Position numbers and translations under genes: made by a program
Origin: Actinopolymorpha cephalotaxi
GTDB lineage: Bacteria > Actinomycetota > Actinomycetes > Propionibacteriales > Actinopolymorphaceae
Reading direction: 5' to 3'
Length of the DNA stretch: 64,000 nt
NCBI RefSeq assembly: GCF_013408535.1
Contig: NZ_JACBZA010000001.1
Coordinates: 4,858,850 to 4,922,849 of the forward strand
Part shown: positions 44,952 through 53,100 of the stretch, in pieces
Numbering within the stretch: the first letter of the stretch is position 1
Layout of the letters: the number at the start of each line of letters is the position of its first letter
Notes under the pieces: generated by a model
Seen by the model: the letters and a program-made list of their open reading frames with translations, nothing else
Told to the model about the DNA's origin: nothing
Database searches by the model: none

Positions 44952-45812
44952 ATGTTGGATGACCGCCGGACCACGCTCGCCGACGGCGCGGGCGTGCGGG
45001 AGCTCGTCGAGCTGCTGCGCGCCGCGCTGCGTACGACCGACGCCTGGGGTCCGTCCGGTGGGCGTGTTCTCGTTCCGGTCTCCCCCGCTCCCGGCGCCGC
45101 CTCGACCTCCGCCGGGCACCTCTCCCAGCACTCCGCCGGGCACTCCGCCAAGCCCGGCGACGGCCGGCTGTGCCAGGCATCGCACCAGGAGACCGCCTCG
45201 CCCCGGGCCCGGGCGGGCACCCGCTCCGCCGACGGCATCGGCGGCCATGCCCCCGCCGACGCCGCCAAGGCCCGGATCGTGGCGCTGGTCGAACTCGCCC
45301 AGCGCGGCGACGCCGAGGCGTTCGGCCAGCTGTACGACCACTACGTCCCGAGCGTGTACCGGTACGTCTACTACCGGGTCGGCACGCACGCCCTGGCCGA
45401 GGACATCACCAGCGAGACGTTCCTGCGTGCCCTGCGCTCGCTGGGGTCGTTCCGCTGGCAGGGACGCGACTTCGGTGCCTGGCTGGTGACGATCGCCCGC
45501 AACCTCGTCACCGACCACTTCAAGTCGGGCCGGTTCCGGCTGGAGGTCGCGACCGGGGAGATCCTCGACTCGGACTCGGTCACCGCGGGCCCGGAGGACG
45601 ACGTACTCACCCGGCTGACCAACGAGGCGCTGGTGGAGGCGCTTCGCCGGCTCGGCCCGGACCAGCAGGAGTGCCTGGTGATGCGCTTCCTCAACGGCAT
45701 GTCGGTGGCCGAGACCGCGCAGTCGCTGGGCAAGAGCGAGGGGGCGGTCAAGCAGCTCCAGTTGCGGGCTGTCCGCAACCTCGCGAAGCTGCTCCCCGAC
45801 GGGCTGCGGTGA
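44952..45812 (+). CDS. bldN: BldN-like ECF sigma factor with a long N-terminal extension
   Basis: 286 residues. The sigma-2 region is LVELAQRGDAEAFGQLYDHY...VYRYVYYRVGTHALAEDITSETFLRALRSL (from residue 108), sigma-4 is LGPDQQECLVMRFLNGMSVAETAQSLGKSEGAVKQLQLRAVRNLAKLL. The core reads like Streptomyces BldN nearly throughout (YRYVYYRVG, SFRWQGRDFGAWLVTIARNLV, DHFKSGRFRLEV). As in BldN, a long N-terminal stretch (here about 105 residues, Ala/Ser/Gly-rich) precedes sigma-2; in Streptomyces it is removed to give the active factor. TACGAT at 44901-44906 is a possible -10. The RsbN-type anti-sigma gene follows. Confidence 0.9.
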   Translation: MLDDRRTTLADGAGVRELVELLRAALRTTDAWGPSGGRVLVPVSPAPGAASTSAGHLSQHSAGHSAKPGDGRLCQASHQETASPRARAGTRSADGIGGHAPADAAKARIVALVELAQRGDAEAFGQLYDHYVPSVYRYVYYRVGTHALAEDITSETFLRALRSLGSFRWQGRDFGAWLVTIARNLVTDHFKSGRFRLEVATGEILDSDSVTAGPEDDVLTRLTNEALVEALRRLGPDQQECLVMRFLNGMSVAETAQSLGKSEGAVKQLQLRAVRNLAKLLPDGLR

Positions 45813-45943
45813 GCTCGCCGAGCCGGCATCCGGGGACCGGCCGCTCCCGCCCCCCGGGCCGTGCCGGACCGCAGAGGCTCGGCAGGTTGTCGATCATGGA
45901 CGACGCCGGACCGTAACCACGGGCGCGACCGCTCGTTTTCGCA

Positions 45944-45969
45944 GGTGTCCCCCGGAGATCCGGGACACC
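45944..45969 (+). promoter_or_regulatory. Hairpin between bldN and rsbN
   Basis: GGTGTCC-CCCGG and CCGGGACACC pair with a two-base bulge around AGAT, 80 bp before the rsbN start. In a 236-bp gap that contains no gene, it could lower rsbN expression relative to bldN. The rsbN ribosome-binding site GAAGGAG follows later. Confidence 0.4.
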
Positions 45970-46048
45970 ACGTCCCGCCGTACGAACCACCGGAAGGGCA
46001 CGGAGAAACCCGGCCACACCGGTCGACTGGTCGAAGGAGCACACGTCG

Positions 46049-47230
46049 ATGACCTCCCTCCTGGCGTCACGCCGGCGGGCCGAGGAATTCGCCCGGCTGG
46101 TGGATGGCACCGGCCGCTCCGCCGACCCCACGCTCCGTGACCTGCACTCCGTCGCCATGCGGCTGCGACCCTCCGCGGTCGAGCCGTCGGAGCAGTTCCG
46201 TACGGCCCTCCGGGAGCGCCTGGTGGTGGCCGCGGCGCGGGCGTCCATCGAGGGGAGCGGCGGTGCCGCCGCCGGCCGTTCGGGCGGTGCCGGGTCACGC
46301 GGGGACCGCTCGGCCCGGCCCGTGGCCGCAACTCCGAGGCGTTCACGGATCGTCGCCGTCGCCGCTGCCGTGGTGCTGGCCGGCGGGGTGGCCGGAACGG
46401 CCGTGGCGGCCCGGGACGCCCAGCCTGGCGGGATGTTCTACCCCATCAAGATCGGCCTGGAGCGCACCCAGGTGGCGGTGGCCTCCAGCCAGGAGTCCCG
46501 CGGCCGGGAGTACCTCACGCACGCCTCGACCCGGTTGACCGAGGTGAGCCGGATGGCCGGCGACGCACCCCTCCGCGACGCCGACACCGAGCGCGTCGAC
46601 CTGGCGCGGACCACCCTCGACCAGGTGAGCGCCGACACCCGCCGGGGCGCCGACCTGCTCCTGCGTGCCCACCAGGCCGACAGGAACACCGCGCCGGTGG
46701 TCGCGATCCGGGACTTCACCGCCGACGCCCGGCCGCGGCTACGAGAGCTGCGCCCGCTGCTGCCGCGGGGGCTGTCCGGGGCGTACGCCCGCGCGGCCGC
46801 CACGATCGCCGACGCCGACCGCCGGGCCCGCGCGGCCTGCCCCACGTGCGGAACCACGACCGCCGACCCCGACTCCCCCGAGCGGGCGACGTCACCGCGC
46901 CCCACCCCGACCTCCGGTCCGACGACCGGGCCGACGTCCGGGCCGGTGCCGCCCACGCCCGGGCCGGCGCGCCCTCCCAGGGGGCCCGGTCCGGTGCCGA
47001 CCAACCCCGGTCCGGGCGGTCCGCTGCCGTCCCGCACCGCCGACCCGCTTCCGCTGCCGTTACCGACGCTCACCGTGCCGCTGCCTGGGCCGAACGGACC
47101 CGGCACGCCGAACCCGAAGCCGACCACCCCGGGCCCGACGGGGACACCCACGACGCCGCCGCCCGGGCTGCCGCTGCCGCTTCCGCTTCCGACTCTGCCG
47201 CTGCCGCTGCCCCTCCCCTTGCCAAACTAG
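46049..47230 (+). CDS. rsbN: DUF5667 membrane anti-sigma factor, RsbN-like
   Basis: 393 residues. The N-terminal 60 residues (RRRAEEFARLVDG, PSEQFRTALRERLVV) match the cytoplasmic anti-sigma part of RsbN; a single membrane helix runs about 100-121; then the DUF5667 domain outside (PGGMFYPIKIGLERTQVAVASSQESRGREYL, near residue 128), and a very long Pro/Gly/Thr-rich tail from about 265 ending in Pro-Leu repeats (PLPLPLPTLPLPLPLPLP). It is the partner of the BldN-like sigma factor directly upstream, holding it at the membrane. The tail may cross the cell wall. ATG with GAAGGAG. Confidence 0.87.
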   Translation: MTSLLASRRRAEEFARLVDGTGRSADPTLRDLHSVAMRLRPSAVEPSEQFRTALRERLVVAAARASIEGSGGAAAGRSGGAGSRGDRSARPVAATPRRSRIVAVAAAVVLAGGVAGTAVAARDAQPGGMFYPIKIGLERTQVAVASSQESRGREYLTHASTRLTEVSRMAGDAPLRDADTERVDLARTTLDQVSADTRRGADLLLRAHQADRNTAPVVAIRDFTADARPRLRELRPLLPRGLSGAYARAAATIADADRRARAACPTCGTTTADPDSPERATSPRPTPTSGPTTGPTSGPVPPTPGPARPPRGPGPVPTNPGPGGPLPSRTADPLPLPLPTLTVPLPGPNGPGTPNPKPTTPGPTGTPTTPPPGLPLPLPLPTLPLPLPLPLPN

Positions 47231-47323
47231 GACGGGTGGTCGAGGCGGTCGAGGTGGGCCGCCGGTTCCGCCTGGCGACGAACTTTCGAGGCGAACTCCC
47301 GGACGTACTGCGGCCGCTGCGCG

Positions 47324-47355
47324 CTCGCGGATTCTTCCGCGGAAGAATCCGCGAG
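47324..47355. repeat. Palindrome family copy 2 (32 bp)
   Basis: The longest copy: 16-bp arms CTCGCGGATTCTTCCG and complement centred between 47339 and 47340, perfect. It lies 93 bp past the rsbN stop in a 492-bp non-coding gap (47231-47722) between convergent genes. Confidence 0.92.
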
Positions 47356-47443
47356 GGTCTGTGAGCGGCCCGGTTCGGCGGCGAAACCCGGGTCCGGAAC
47401 TGACCCTCGGGTGTCGGGTCAGCCGGCGACGAAGCGTCAGGAC

Positions 47444-47570
47444 GAAGCGTGAAGACGACGTACGGTGCCCAGAGCCTCCGCGGCGCTTCACACTTCGCGG
47501 CGAAGGGCCGGCTCCTCGACGAAGCGTGAAACGAAACGGGGGCTCTGGCCACCCTGCGTCTTCACGCTTC
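47444..47570. repeat. 127-bp near-palindrome between two palindrome copies
   Basis: Three nested complementary blocks: GAAGCGTGAAGACG (47444-47457) with 47557-47570, exact; 47464-47476 with 47541-47553, one mismatch (GGTGCCCAGAGCC); 47487-47497 with 47520-47530, one mismatch (TTCACACTTCG). The loop is 47498-47519. Only 3 nt of gap and a weak 10-bp block interrupt arms of about 51-54 nt. Folded as RNA this is one long hairpin. The decamer GACGAAGCGT also occurs as a direct repeat at 47428 and 47441. Confidence 0.88.
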
Positions 47571-47621
47571 CGGGTCCCGGCAATGCCGGTCACGTCGACA
47601 ACGCAGCCGTGCGCGGCGCCA

Positions 47622-47643
47622 GAATTCTTCCGCGGAAGAATTC
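47622..47643. repeat. Palindrome family copy 3 (22 bp)
   Basis: Perfect 22-bp palindrome with arms GAATTCTTCCG and complement, centred between 47632 and 47633. It lies 80 bp past the stop of the leftward acyltransferase gene. Confidence 0.92.
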
Positions 47644-47722
47644 GCGAGCAGCAGTCGCGCAACGGCGTTCTACGCGCGACGACGACAACGCCGCCAGGCG
47701 GGATGCGGGGACGCGCGGGGCC

Positions 47723-48748
47723 TCAGAAGGCGTCGGGGCGATCGAGGAGAAGTGCGTACAGGGTGTGCTGGATGGTCTCGCGTACCTGGTCGGTGAGGTC
47801 GAAGACCAGCATCGGGTCCTCGGCCGCCTCCGCGTCGTAGCCGTCGGTGGGGATCGGCTCGCCGAAGGAGATGATCCACTTCGACGGGAGCGGGACCAGC
47901 CCGAGCGGGCCGAGCCAGGGGAACGTCGGCGTGATCGGGAGGTACGGAACTCCGAGCAGCCGGGCGAGCGGCTCGACGTTGCCGAGCAGAGGGTAGGTCT
48001 CCTCGGCGCCGACGATCGAGCACGGCACGATGGGTACGCCGGTACGCAGCGCGGCCGCGACGAAGCCGCCCCGTCCGAACCGCTGCAGCTTGTAGCGCTC
48101 GGAGAACGGCTTGCCCAGCCCCTTGTAGCCCTCGGGGAACACCGCGACCAGCTCACCCGCGCTGAGCAGCCGCTCCGCGTCCTCGTTGCAGGCGAGCGTG
48201 GTGCCACCCTTGCGGGCGAGTTCGGAGATCACCGGCGTACGGAAGACGAGGTCGGCGCCGAGCATCCGGATGTGGCGGTGAGCCGGGTGGTGGTCGTGCA
48301 CCGCGACGTGGGTCATCAGGCCGTCGACGGGCAGCGTGCCCGAGTGGTTGGCCACCAGGAGCGCACCACCGACGGAGGGGATGTTCTCCAGGCCGCGCAC
48401 CTCGACCCGGAACCAGCTCTGGTAGAGCGGCCGCAGGATGGCGAGCAGGACGTTCTCGGTGAGGTCGGGGTCGAAGCCGAGGTCGTCGACCTCGTACTCA
48501 CCGGTCAGCCGGCGCCGGGCGAACTCCAGCCCGCCGGCGACCTTCGTCCGCCAGTCGTCGCCGAGGGTGCGTTCGGCCAGGCCCTGGGCGAGCGCTCCGG
48601 CCGCCTCGCGCAGGCCGTCGCCGAGGCTCGCCGGCCGCTCGGGCCCGCCGGTCGAGCCGGGGCCCGAGCCGTTCGGCGGCGCGCCCGCGTCGTCGGCCGA
48701 GGGCGAGCCGTGGAGGGGAATCACCTTCGCCTGGGAGGAGTCAGCCAT
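47723..48748 (-). CDS. Lysophospholipid acyltransferase (PlsC) family protein
   Basis: 341 residues. The acyltransferase motifs are VANHSGTLPVDGLM (HX4D) near residue 133 and AVFPEGYKGLGKPF near 200; PIVPCSIVGAEET follows near 233 and IISFGEPIPTD near 285. The N-terminal 65 residues are low-complexity. ATG 48748 overlaps the epimerase stop by 8 nt, so the two are coupled. Pairing of this acyltransferase with an epimerase and a HAD hydrolase nearby is common in actinobacteria. Substrate not known. Confidence 0.88.
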   Translation of the reverse strand: MADSSQAKVIPLHGSPSADDAGAPPNGSGPGSTGGPERPASLGDGLREAAGALAQGLAERTLGDDWRTKVAGGLEFARRRLTGEYEVDDLGFDPDLTENVLLAILRPLYQSWFRVEVRGLENIPSVGGALLVANHSGTLPVDGLMTHVAVHDHHPAHRHIRMLGADLVFRTPVISELARKGGTTLACNEDAERLLSAGELVAVFPEGYKGLGKPFSERYKLQRFGRGGFVAAALRTGVPIVPCSIVGAEETYPLLGNVEPLARLLGVPYLPITPTFPWLGPLGLVPLPSKWIISFGEPIPTDGYDAEAAEDPMLVFDLTDQVRETIQHTLYALLLDRPDAF

Positions 48749-49799
48749 GGCCCTGTCGTACCCCTTCGGCCTCGTCTCGCACATCGCGTACACCGAGGAA
48801 CGTCGCGGCCTCCTCCTCGGCGGCCGCGATGCGTTCGGAGCTCAGCAGGCCCTGTTCGTGCACCGAGGCGAAGGTCTCGAACGCCTCCGCGGTGGTGTGG
48901 GTCGGCTTGAAGCCCAGGTCGTCGCCCATCCGGCTGGTGTCGACGCCGCGACCGTAGGTGAGATAGGAGAGCTGCTCGGGGGTGAAGTCGGCCAGCCGGG
49001 CGGCCCGGAACATCTGCCCGAACGTCGCCACCGCGAACGCCGGGACGGGAGCGGTGGGCCGGCCCATCCGGCGGATGGCCTGGGACAGCATCATCACGCC
49101 GTCCCCCGCGACGTTGAACGTGCCGGGCACCTGGCCCACGGTGGCGAGGCGCAGCGCCTCCAGTAGGTCGTCCTCGTGGAGGAACTGCAGTCGCGCGTCG
49201 AAGCCGAGCACGGTCGGAACCACCGGCAGGGTGAAGTAACGCGTCATCGGTGTCCGAACCCGCGGACCGATGACGTTGGCGAAACGGAGCGTCGACACGG
49301 CCACGTCCGGGCGGCGACGGGCGAAGCCGCGGACGTAGCTCTCCACCTCCACCGCGTCCTTGGCGAACCCGGACTGCGGCAGCGCGCGCGGCTCCATGTC
49401 CTCGGTGAACATCGCCGGGTCCGCCGGCGACGCGCCGTAGACGGCCGTCGAGGACTTGACCACGACCTTGCTCACCGACGGCAGCCGCTGGCAGGCGGCC
49501 AGCAGCTGCATCGTGCCGATGACGTTGATCTCCTTCATCGTGGCCCGCCCGCCCGCGTGCTGCGGGGTGGCGATCACGTTCAGGTGGACAACGGTGTCGA
49601 TGCTCTCCCGGGCGAGGACGCGGGAGACGACCGGGCTGCGCAGGTCGACACGTACGAACTCCGCGTCACCGAGATCGTGACGCGGAGGTACGACATCGAC
49701 GGCGAGCACCCGGTCGATGCCAGGGTCGGCGGCCAACCGACGCGCGAACCTGCTACCGAGATCGCGGGAGACTCCGGTGACCAGTACTACACGCGCCAT
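48741..49799 (-). CDS. NAD-dependent epimerase/dehydratase family protein
   Basis: 352-residue extended SDR. The nucleotide motif is VLVTGVSRDLGSRFARRLA, in which the usual GxxGxxG is GVSRDLG, with one Gly replaced; DTVVHLNVIATPQHAGG follows near 70 and the catalytic region VVVKSSTAVYGASP near 112, but the usual YxxxK is not clear (FAKDAVEVESYVR in its place). A catalytic role is uncertain; it may be a sugar-nucleotide-binding homologue. ATG at 49799. Coupled to the acyltransferase. Confidence 0.82.
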   Translation of the reverse strand: MARVVLVTGVSRDLGSRFARRLAADPGIDRVLAVDVVPPRHDLGDAEFVRVDLRSPVVSRVLARESIDTVVHLNVIATPQHAGGRATMKEINVIGTMQLLAACQRLPSVSKVVVKSSTAVYGASPADPAMFTEDMEPRALPQSGFAKDAVEVESYVRGFARRRPDVAVSTLRFANVIGPRVRTPMTRYFTLPVVPTVLGFDARLQFLHEDDLLEALRLATVGQVPGTFNVAGDGVMMLSQAIRRMGRPTAPVPAFAVATFGQMFRAARLADFTPEQLSYLTYGRGVDTSRMGDDLGFKPTHTTAEAFETFASVHEQGLLSSERIAAAEEEAATFLGVRDVRDEAEGVRQGHG

Positions 49800-49829
49800 A
49801 TCGGCCTCACCCCGTGGGCACGAAGGTCG

Positions 49830-49931
49830 CTACTTCCCCTGACGCCTGCGCTGCACGCGCGTCCTCTTGAGGAGCTTGCGATGCTTCTTCTTCGACATTC
49901 GCTTGCGACGCTTCTTGATGACGGAACCCAC
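49830..49931 (-). CDS. Ribosomal protein bS22 (AURKAIP1/COX24 type)
   Basis: 33 residues, too short for ordinary gene finders: starts [18 protein letters not shown] and ends RVQRRRQGK, highly basic. This is the actinobacterial 30S protein bS22, known from mycobacterial ribosome structures. GTG start at 49931 with AAAGGG upstream. It lies 30 nt before the epimerase gene on the same strand. The order bS22-epimerase-acyltransferase is usual in actinobacteria as I recall it. Confidence 0.92.
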   Translation of the reverse strand: MGSVIKKRRKRMSKKKHRKLLKRTRVQRRRQGK

Positions 49932-50144
49932 GCGGAACCCTTTCGGACTGTTCGTACCCCAAGGAATACGCACCTGAACGTCGGAAATCGCGACGCCTGT
50001 GGGCAGGCGATGACCATGGCGGACCGATGCGTCTTCACAGGGTACAGGCCACGAGCCTGTCCGCTTCCGCCCGGACCGTCCGGCCCGGTACTGGGCCCAG
50101 AGGTGACCCCGAAGGTGGGCTCAGAGGTGGACTCGGACGTGGAC

Positions 50145-51368
50145 TCAGAGGTGGGGGTCCAGGCCGTGGCAGGGGAAGACCGCCTGCCGGGTCGCGCGGA
50201 CCGCCCGGTCCAGTTCGTCGGCGGGGTCGTACCCGGTGTCCCAGTCGGCGTACGTGGGGTCCTCCCCGTCCGTCATCGACGTCGGCGCCGGCCGGCGGCA
50301 CTCCGTCTCCACCAGGTGACGCCAGCCCGGCGGGGTGGGCGTGCTCGGTGAGAGAGGCCGGCCGCCGGCGATCGCCAGCAGGTGGCTCCAGGTGCGCGGC
50401 ACCACCTCCACCAGGGCGTAGCCTCCTCCGCCGGTGGCCACCCAGCGCCCCTCGCAGATCTGGTGGGCCAGGTCGTGCACGGCTAGAGCGGCCGCGCGCT
50501 GCCCGTCGACGGACAGGGCGAGGTGGGCCAGCGGGTCGGCCCGGTGGCTGTCGCAGCCGTGCTGGCTGACCAGGACGGTGGGCTGGAACGCCTCCAGCAG
50601 GTGGGGTACGACGGCGTGGAACGCGCGCAGCCAGCCGGCGTCGCCCGTACCCGCGGGCAAGGCGAGGTTGACAGCGAAGCCCTCGGCGTCCGGGCCGCCG
50701 ATCTCGGTGGGAAAGCCGCTGACGTACGGGAACAACGTCCGCGGCGACTCGTGCACGCTGATCGTGAGCACCCGCGGGTCGTTCCAGAAGATCTCCTGTA
50801 CGCCGTCGCCGTGGTGGACGTCGAGGTCGAGGTAGGCGACCCGGGGACACCCGGCGTCCAGCAGCCAGCGGATCGCCAGCGCGGGGTCGTTGTAGACGCA
50901 GAAGCCGCTGGCCGAGGCGGGCATCGCGTGGTGAAGCCCGCCGGCGACGTTGACCGCGTGCAGCGCCTCCCCCGACCAGACGATGCGCGCCGCCTCGACG
51001 CTGGCGCCGACGACATGGGCGGCCGCGTCGTGCATGCCGGCGAACGTCGGGTTGTCCGAGCTCCCCAGGCCGAACTCCGCGTCGGCCCACTCCGGGTGTT
51101 CGCCGGCGCGCTTGACCGCCTCGAGGTAGGCCGGGTCGTGGACCAGGGCGAGCAGCTCGTCGGTGGCCGAGGGGGCCGGCACCTGGAGGACGCGGCCGTT
51201 CGCCTCGGTGGGTGAGCTCGATTCGGTAGGTGGGGTGGTGTCGACCAGGCCGAGCTCGGTGGCCAGGGCGACGGTCAGCCGCACCCTGATCGGGGCCAGC
51301 GGGTGGTGGGGGCCGAAGTCGTACGCCGTGAGCTCCGGGTCGTACACCAGCCGTGCGTGTCCGGTCAC
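50145..51368 (-). CDS. Histone deacetylase/AcuC family protein
   Basis: 407 residues with the arginase-fold deacetylase motifs: GGLHHAMP near residue 157, the zinc-site VAYLDLDVHHGDGVQEIFWNDPRVL near 190, SVHESPRTLFPYVSG near 212, and VSQHGCDSHRADPLAHL near 265. In Bacillus AcuC acts on acetyl-CoA synthetase; here the partner is unknown. GTG 51368 gives a normal N-terminus. The gap downstream of it (49932-50144) has only short repeats such as CTCAGAGGTGGACTCGGA and no gene. Confidence 0.92.
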   Translation of the reverse strand: MTGHARLVYDPELTAYDFGPHHPLAPIRVRLTVALATELGLVDTTPPTESSSPTEANGRVLQVPAPSATDELLALVHDPAYLEAVKRAGEHPEWADAEFGLGSSDNPTFAGMHDAAAHVVGASVEAARIVWSGEALHAVNVAGGLHHAMPASASGFCVYNDPALAIRWLLDAGCPRVAYLDLDVHHGDGVQEIFWNDPRVLTISVHESPRTLFPYVSGFPTEIGGPDAEGFAVNLALPAGTGDAGWLRAFHAVVPHLLEAFQPTVLVSQHGCDSHRADPLAHLALSVDGQRAAALAVHDLAHQICEGRWVATGGGGYALVEVVPRTWSHLLAIAGGRPLSPSTPTPPGWRHLVETECRRPAPTSMTDGEDPTYADWDTGYDPADELDRAVRATRQAVFPCHGLDPHL

Positions 51369-51372
51369 GTTC

Positions 51373-52431
51373 CTACCTTGCCGTTTCGTGGGGCAGCGCG
51401 TCGAGCAGGGCGGCCCGGCCGAGAAGGGCGGCGCCGAGGACGCCGGACTCCGCACCCATCGCGGCGCGCACGACGCGCGGCCGGCGCTGGAACGTCAGCC
51501 GGGTCAGCAGCCGTTCGCGTACGGGGTCGACGAGCTGGTCGCCGGCCAGGGCGAGCCCGCCGCCGAGCACCACCAGCTCCGAGCCGAACACCGTCACCGC
51601 CGACGCCAGCGCGTCGGCGAGTGCGGTGACGGCCTCCTCCCACACCGCGGCCGCGGCCGGGTCGCCGGTACGGGCCAGCCGGGCCACGTCCCGGGCGGTG
51701 AGGTCCGCCGGGGTGCCGGTCGTGGTGCCGGTCGTGGTGCCGGTCGCCGCGGCGCGTTCGGTGTAGCGGCGGACGACGGCGGTGGCCGAGGCCAGCGTCG
51801 CCAGGCAGCCGTACTGTCCGCAGGTGCACCGCGCGCCGCCCGGGTCGACGACGACGTGCCCGAGCTGCCCGGCGTACCCGCCGCCGACGAGCAGCCGGCC
51901 GTCGCTGACCACGCCCGCGCCGATGCTGGTGCCGAGCGTCACCAGCAGCGCGTCGGCGGATTCGCGGGCGGCGCCGAGTTGCCACTCCGCGACGCAGGCG
52001 GCGCGGACGTCGTGCCCGAGTGCCACCGGCAGGCCGGTCGCCTCGGACAGGAGCGCGCGCACCGGAGTGTCCCGCCAGCCGAGGTTGGCGGCCATCACGG
52101 CGACGCCGCGCTGTTCGTCGATGATGCCGGGGACCGCGACGCCAAGCGCCGCGACGTCGGCGTACGGCTCCTCGCTTCGCGTACGTTCCCGCAGCCCGGC
52201 CACGACCGAGACGACCGAGGACAGCACCGTGTCGGCGTCGCGGGCCGGCGGTGTGGGCTCCTCCGCCCTGGCGCCGACCCGCCCGTCGGCGTACACCACC
52301 GCGGCCTTGATCAACCTCCCGCCGACGTCCACCCCGATCACGGGCTGCGTGGACTCGGGCTGCGTGGGCTCGGGCTGCGTGGGCTCGGGCTGCGTGGGCT
52401 CGGCAGGTGGTGAGTTCGTCACGCCTGCCAT
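51373..52431 (-). CDS. ROK family sugar kinase
   Basis: 352 residues. ATP/phosphate motif IGVDVGGRLIKAAVVYADGRV near residue 31, VALGHDVRAACVAEW near 135 with the catalytic aspartate, LLVTLGTSIGAGVVSDG, and the zinc motif GARCTCGQYGCLATLAS near 196. It is a glucokinase-like ROK protein with no DNA-binding domain. The N-terminus is a TQPEP repeat encoded by four exact or near-exact 15-bp tandem units at 52341-52400. ATG 52431 is the best start. 4 nt from the AcuC gene, likely one transcript. Confidence 0.87.
   Translation of the reverse strand: MAGVTNSPPAEPTQPEPTQPEPTQPESTQPVIGVDVGGRLIKAAVVYADGRVGARAEEPTPPARDADTVLSSVVSVVAGLRERTRSEEPYADVAALGVAVPGIIDEQRGVAVMAANLGWRDTPVRALLSEATGLPVALGHDVRAACVAEWQLGAARESADALLVTLGTSIGAGVVSDGRLLVGGGYAGQLGHVVVDPGGARCTCGQYGCLATLASATAVVRRYTERAAATGTTTGTTTGTPADLTARDVARLARTGDPAAAAVWEEAVTALADALASAVTVFGSELVVLGGGLALAGDQLVDPVRERLLTRLTFQRRPRVVRAAMGAESGVLGAALLGRAALLDALPHETAR
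52341..52400. repeat. Four 15-bp tandem repeats encoding TQPEP in the ROK N-terminus
   Basis: Unit CGGGCTGCGTGGGCT repeated at 52341, 52356, 52371 and 52386, the first with one change. Length keeps the frame, so copy number can vary without breaking the gene. Confidence 0.85.
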
Positions 52432-52543
52432 CCTGCCCCACAACGGATCTCGAGTACGGACGTGATCCCGAGCTGATCCCGATCCGGCCGGGCGGAAAGC
52501 CGACCGTTCGCCTCGATGCGGCCGGACCCTAGGGTGCTTGGTC

Positions 52544-53089
52544 ATGGACGTGATCCCCGCCGGGCCGGCCGACCGTTTCCCGCTGCTCTACGCGCCGCAG
52601 CGGTGGGAGTGGGCGAGCGTCGACGCGCAGTTCTCCACAACGCTCCCGCCCGAGCCGCTGGTTCAGAGCATCCACGTGGTCGGCTTCGTGGGCGAGGAGG
52701 TGGCGGTGTGCCGGGACCACCGCGACGTGTGGTTCCTGCCCGGCGGCACCAGGGAGCCGGGTGAGTCCGTGCTCGCCGCCGTCGACCGGGAGATCGCCGA
52801 GGAGGCCGGCGCCCGCCGGGTGGGCCCGCTGCGGTGGTTCGGCGCGCACCACTGCGTGTCCGACCGGGCCGAGCCGTACCGCCCGCACCTGCCGCACCCG
52901 GAGAAGGCCTGGCTGTGGTGCCTCACCGACGTCGTGGTCGACGGGACGCCGAGCAACCCGCCGGGCGGTGAGCAGGTGGAGGAGGTACGCGTGGTCCCGG
53001 TCGCCCGGGCCCGGGAGTTGCTGCGTACCGACGGCGACTGGTATCCCGAACTGCTCGACCTGGCCTGGGAAATCCGCCGGACCTGCTGA
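52544..53089 (+). CDS. NUDIX hydrolase
   Basis: 181 residues. The Nudix box is GGTREPGESVLAAVDREIAEEAGA (GX5EX7REUXEEXGU) near residues 69-92, complete with the REIAEEAG core. FVGEEVAVCRDHRDVWFLPGG is the preceding strand. Substrate unknown. ATG 52544 is preferred over TTG 52538 because AGGG lies 9 nt upstream. It diverges from the ROK gene and converges with the GNAT gene, stops 11 bp apart. Confidence 0.9.
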   Translation: MDVIPAGPADRFPLLYAPQRWEWASVDAQFSTTLPPEPLVQSIHVVGFVGEEVAVCRDHRDVWFLPGGTREPGESVLAAVDREIAEEAGARRVGPLRWFGAHHCVSDRAEPYRPHLPHPEKAWLWCLTDVVVDGTPSNPPGGEQVEEVRVVPVARARELLRTDGDWYPELLDLAWEIRRTC

Positions 53090-53100
53090 CCGGGCCAGGC

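Noticed and set aside
47060-47662. Minus-strand frame over the rsbN tail and near-palindrome
   Set aside because: Overlaps the end of rsbN and owes its peptide pattern to the dyad symmetry.
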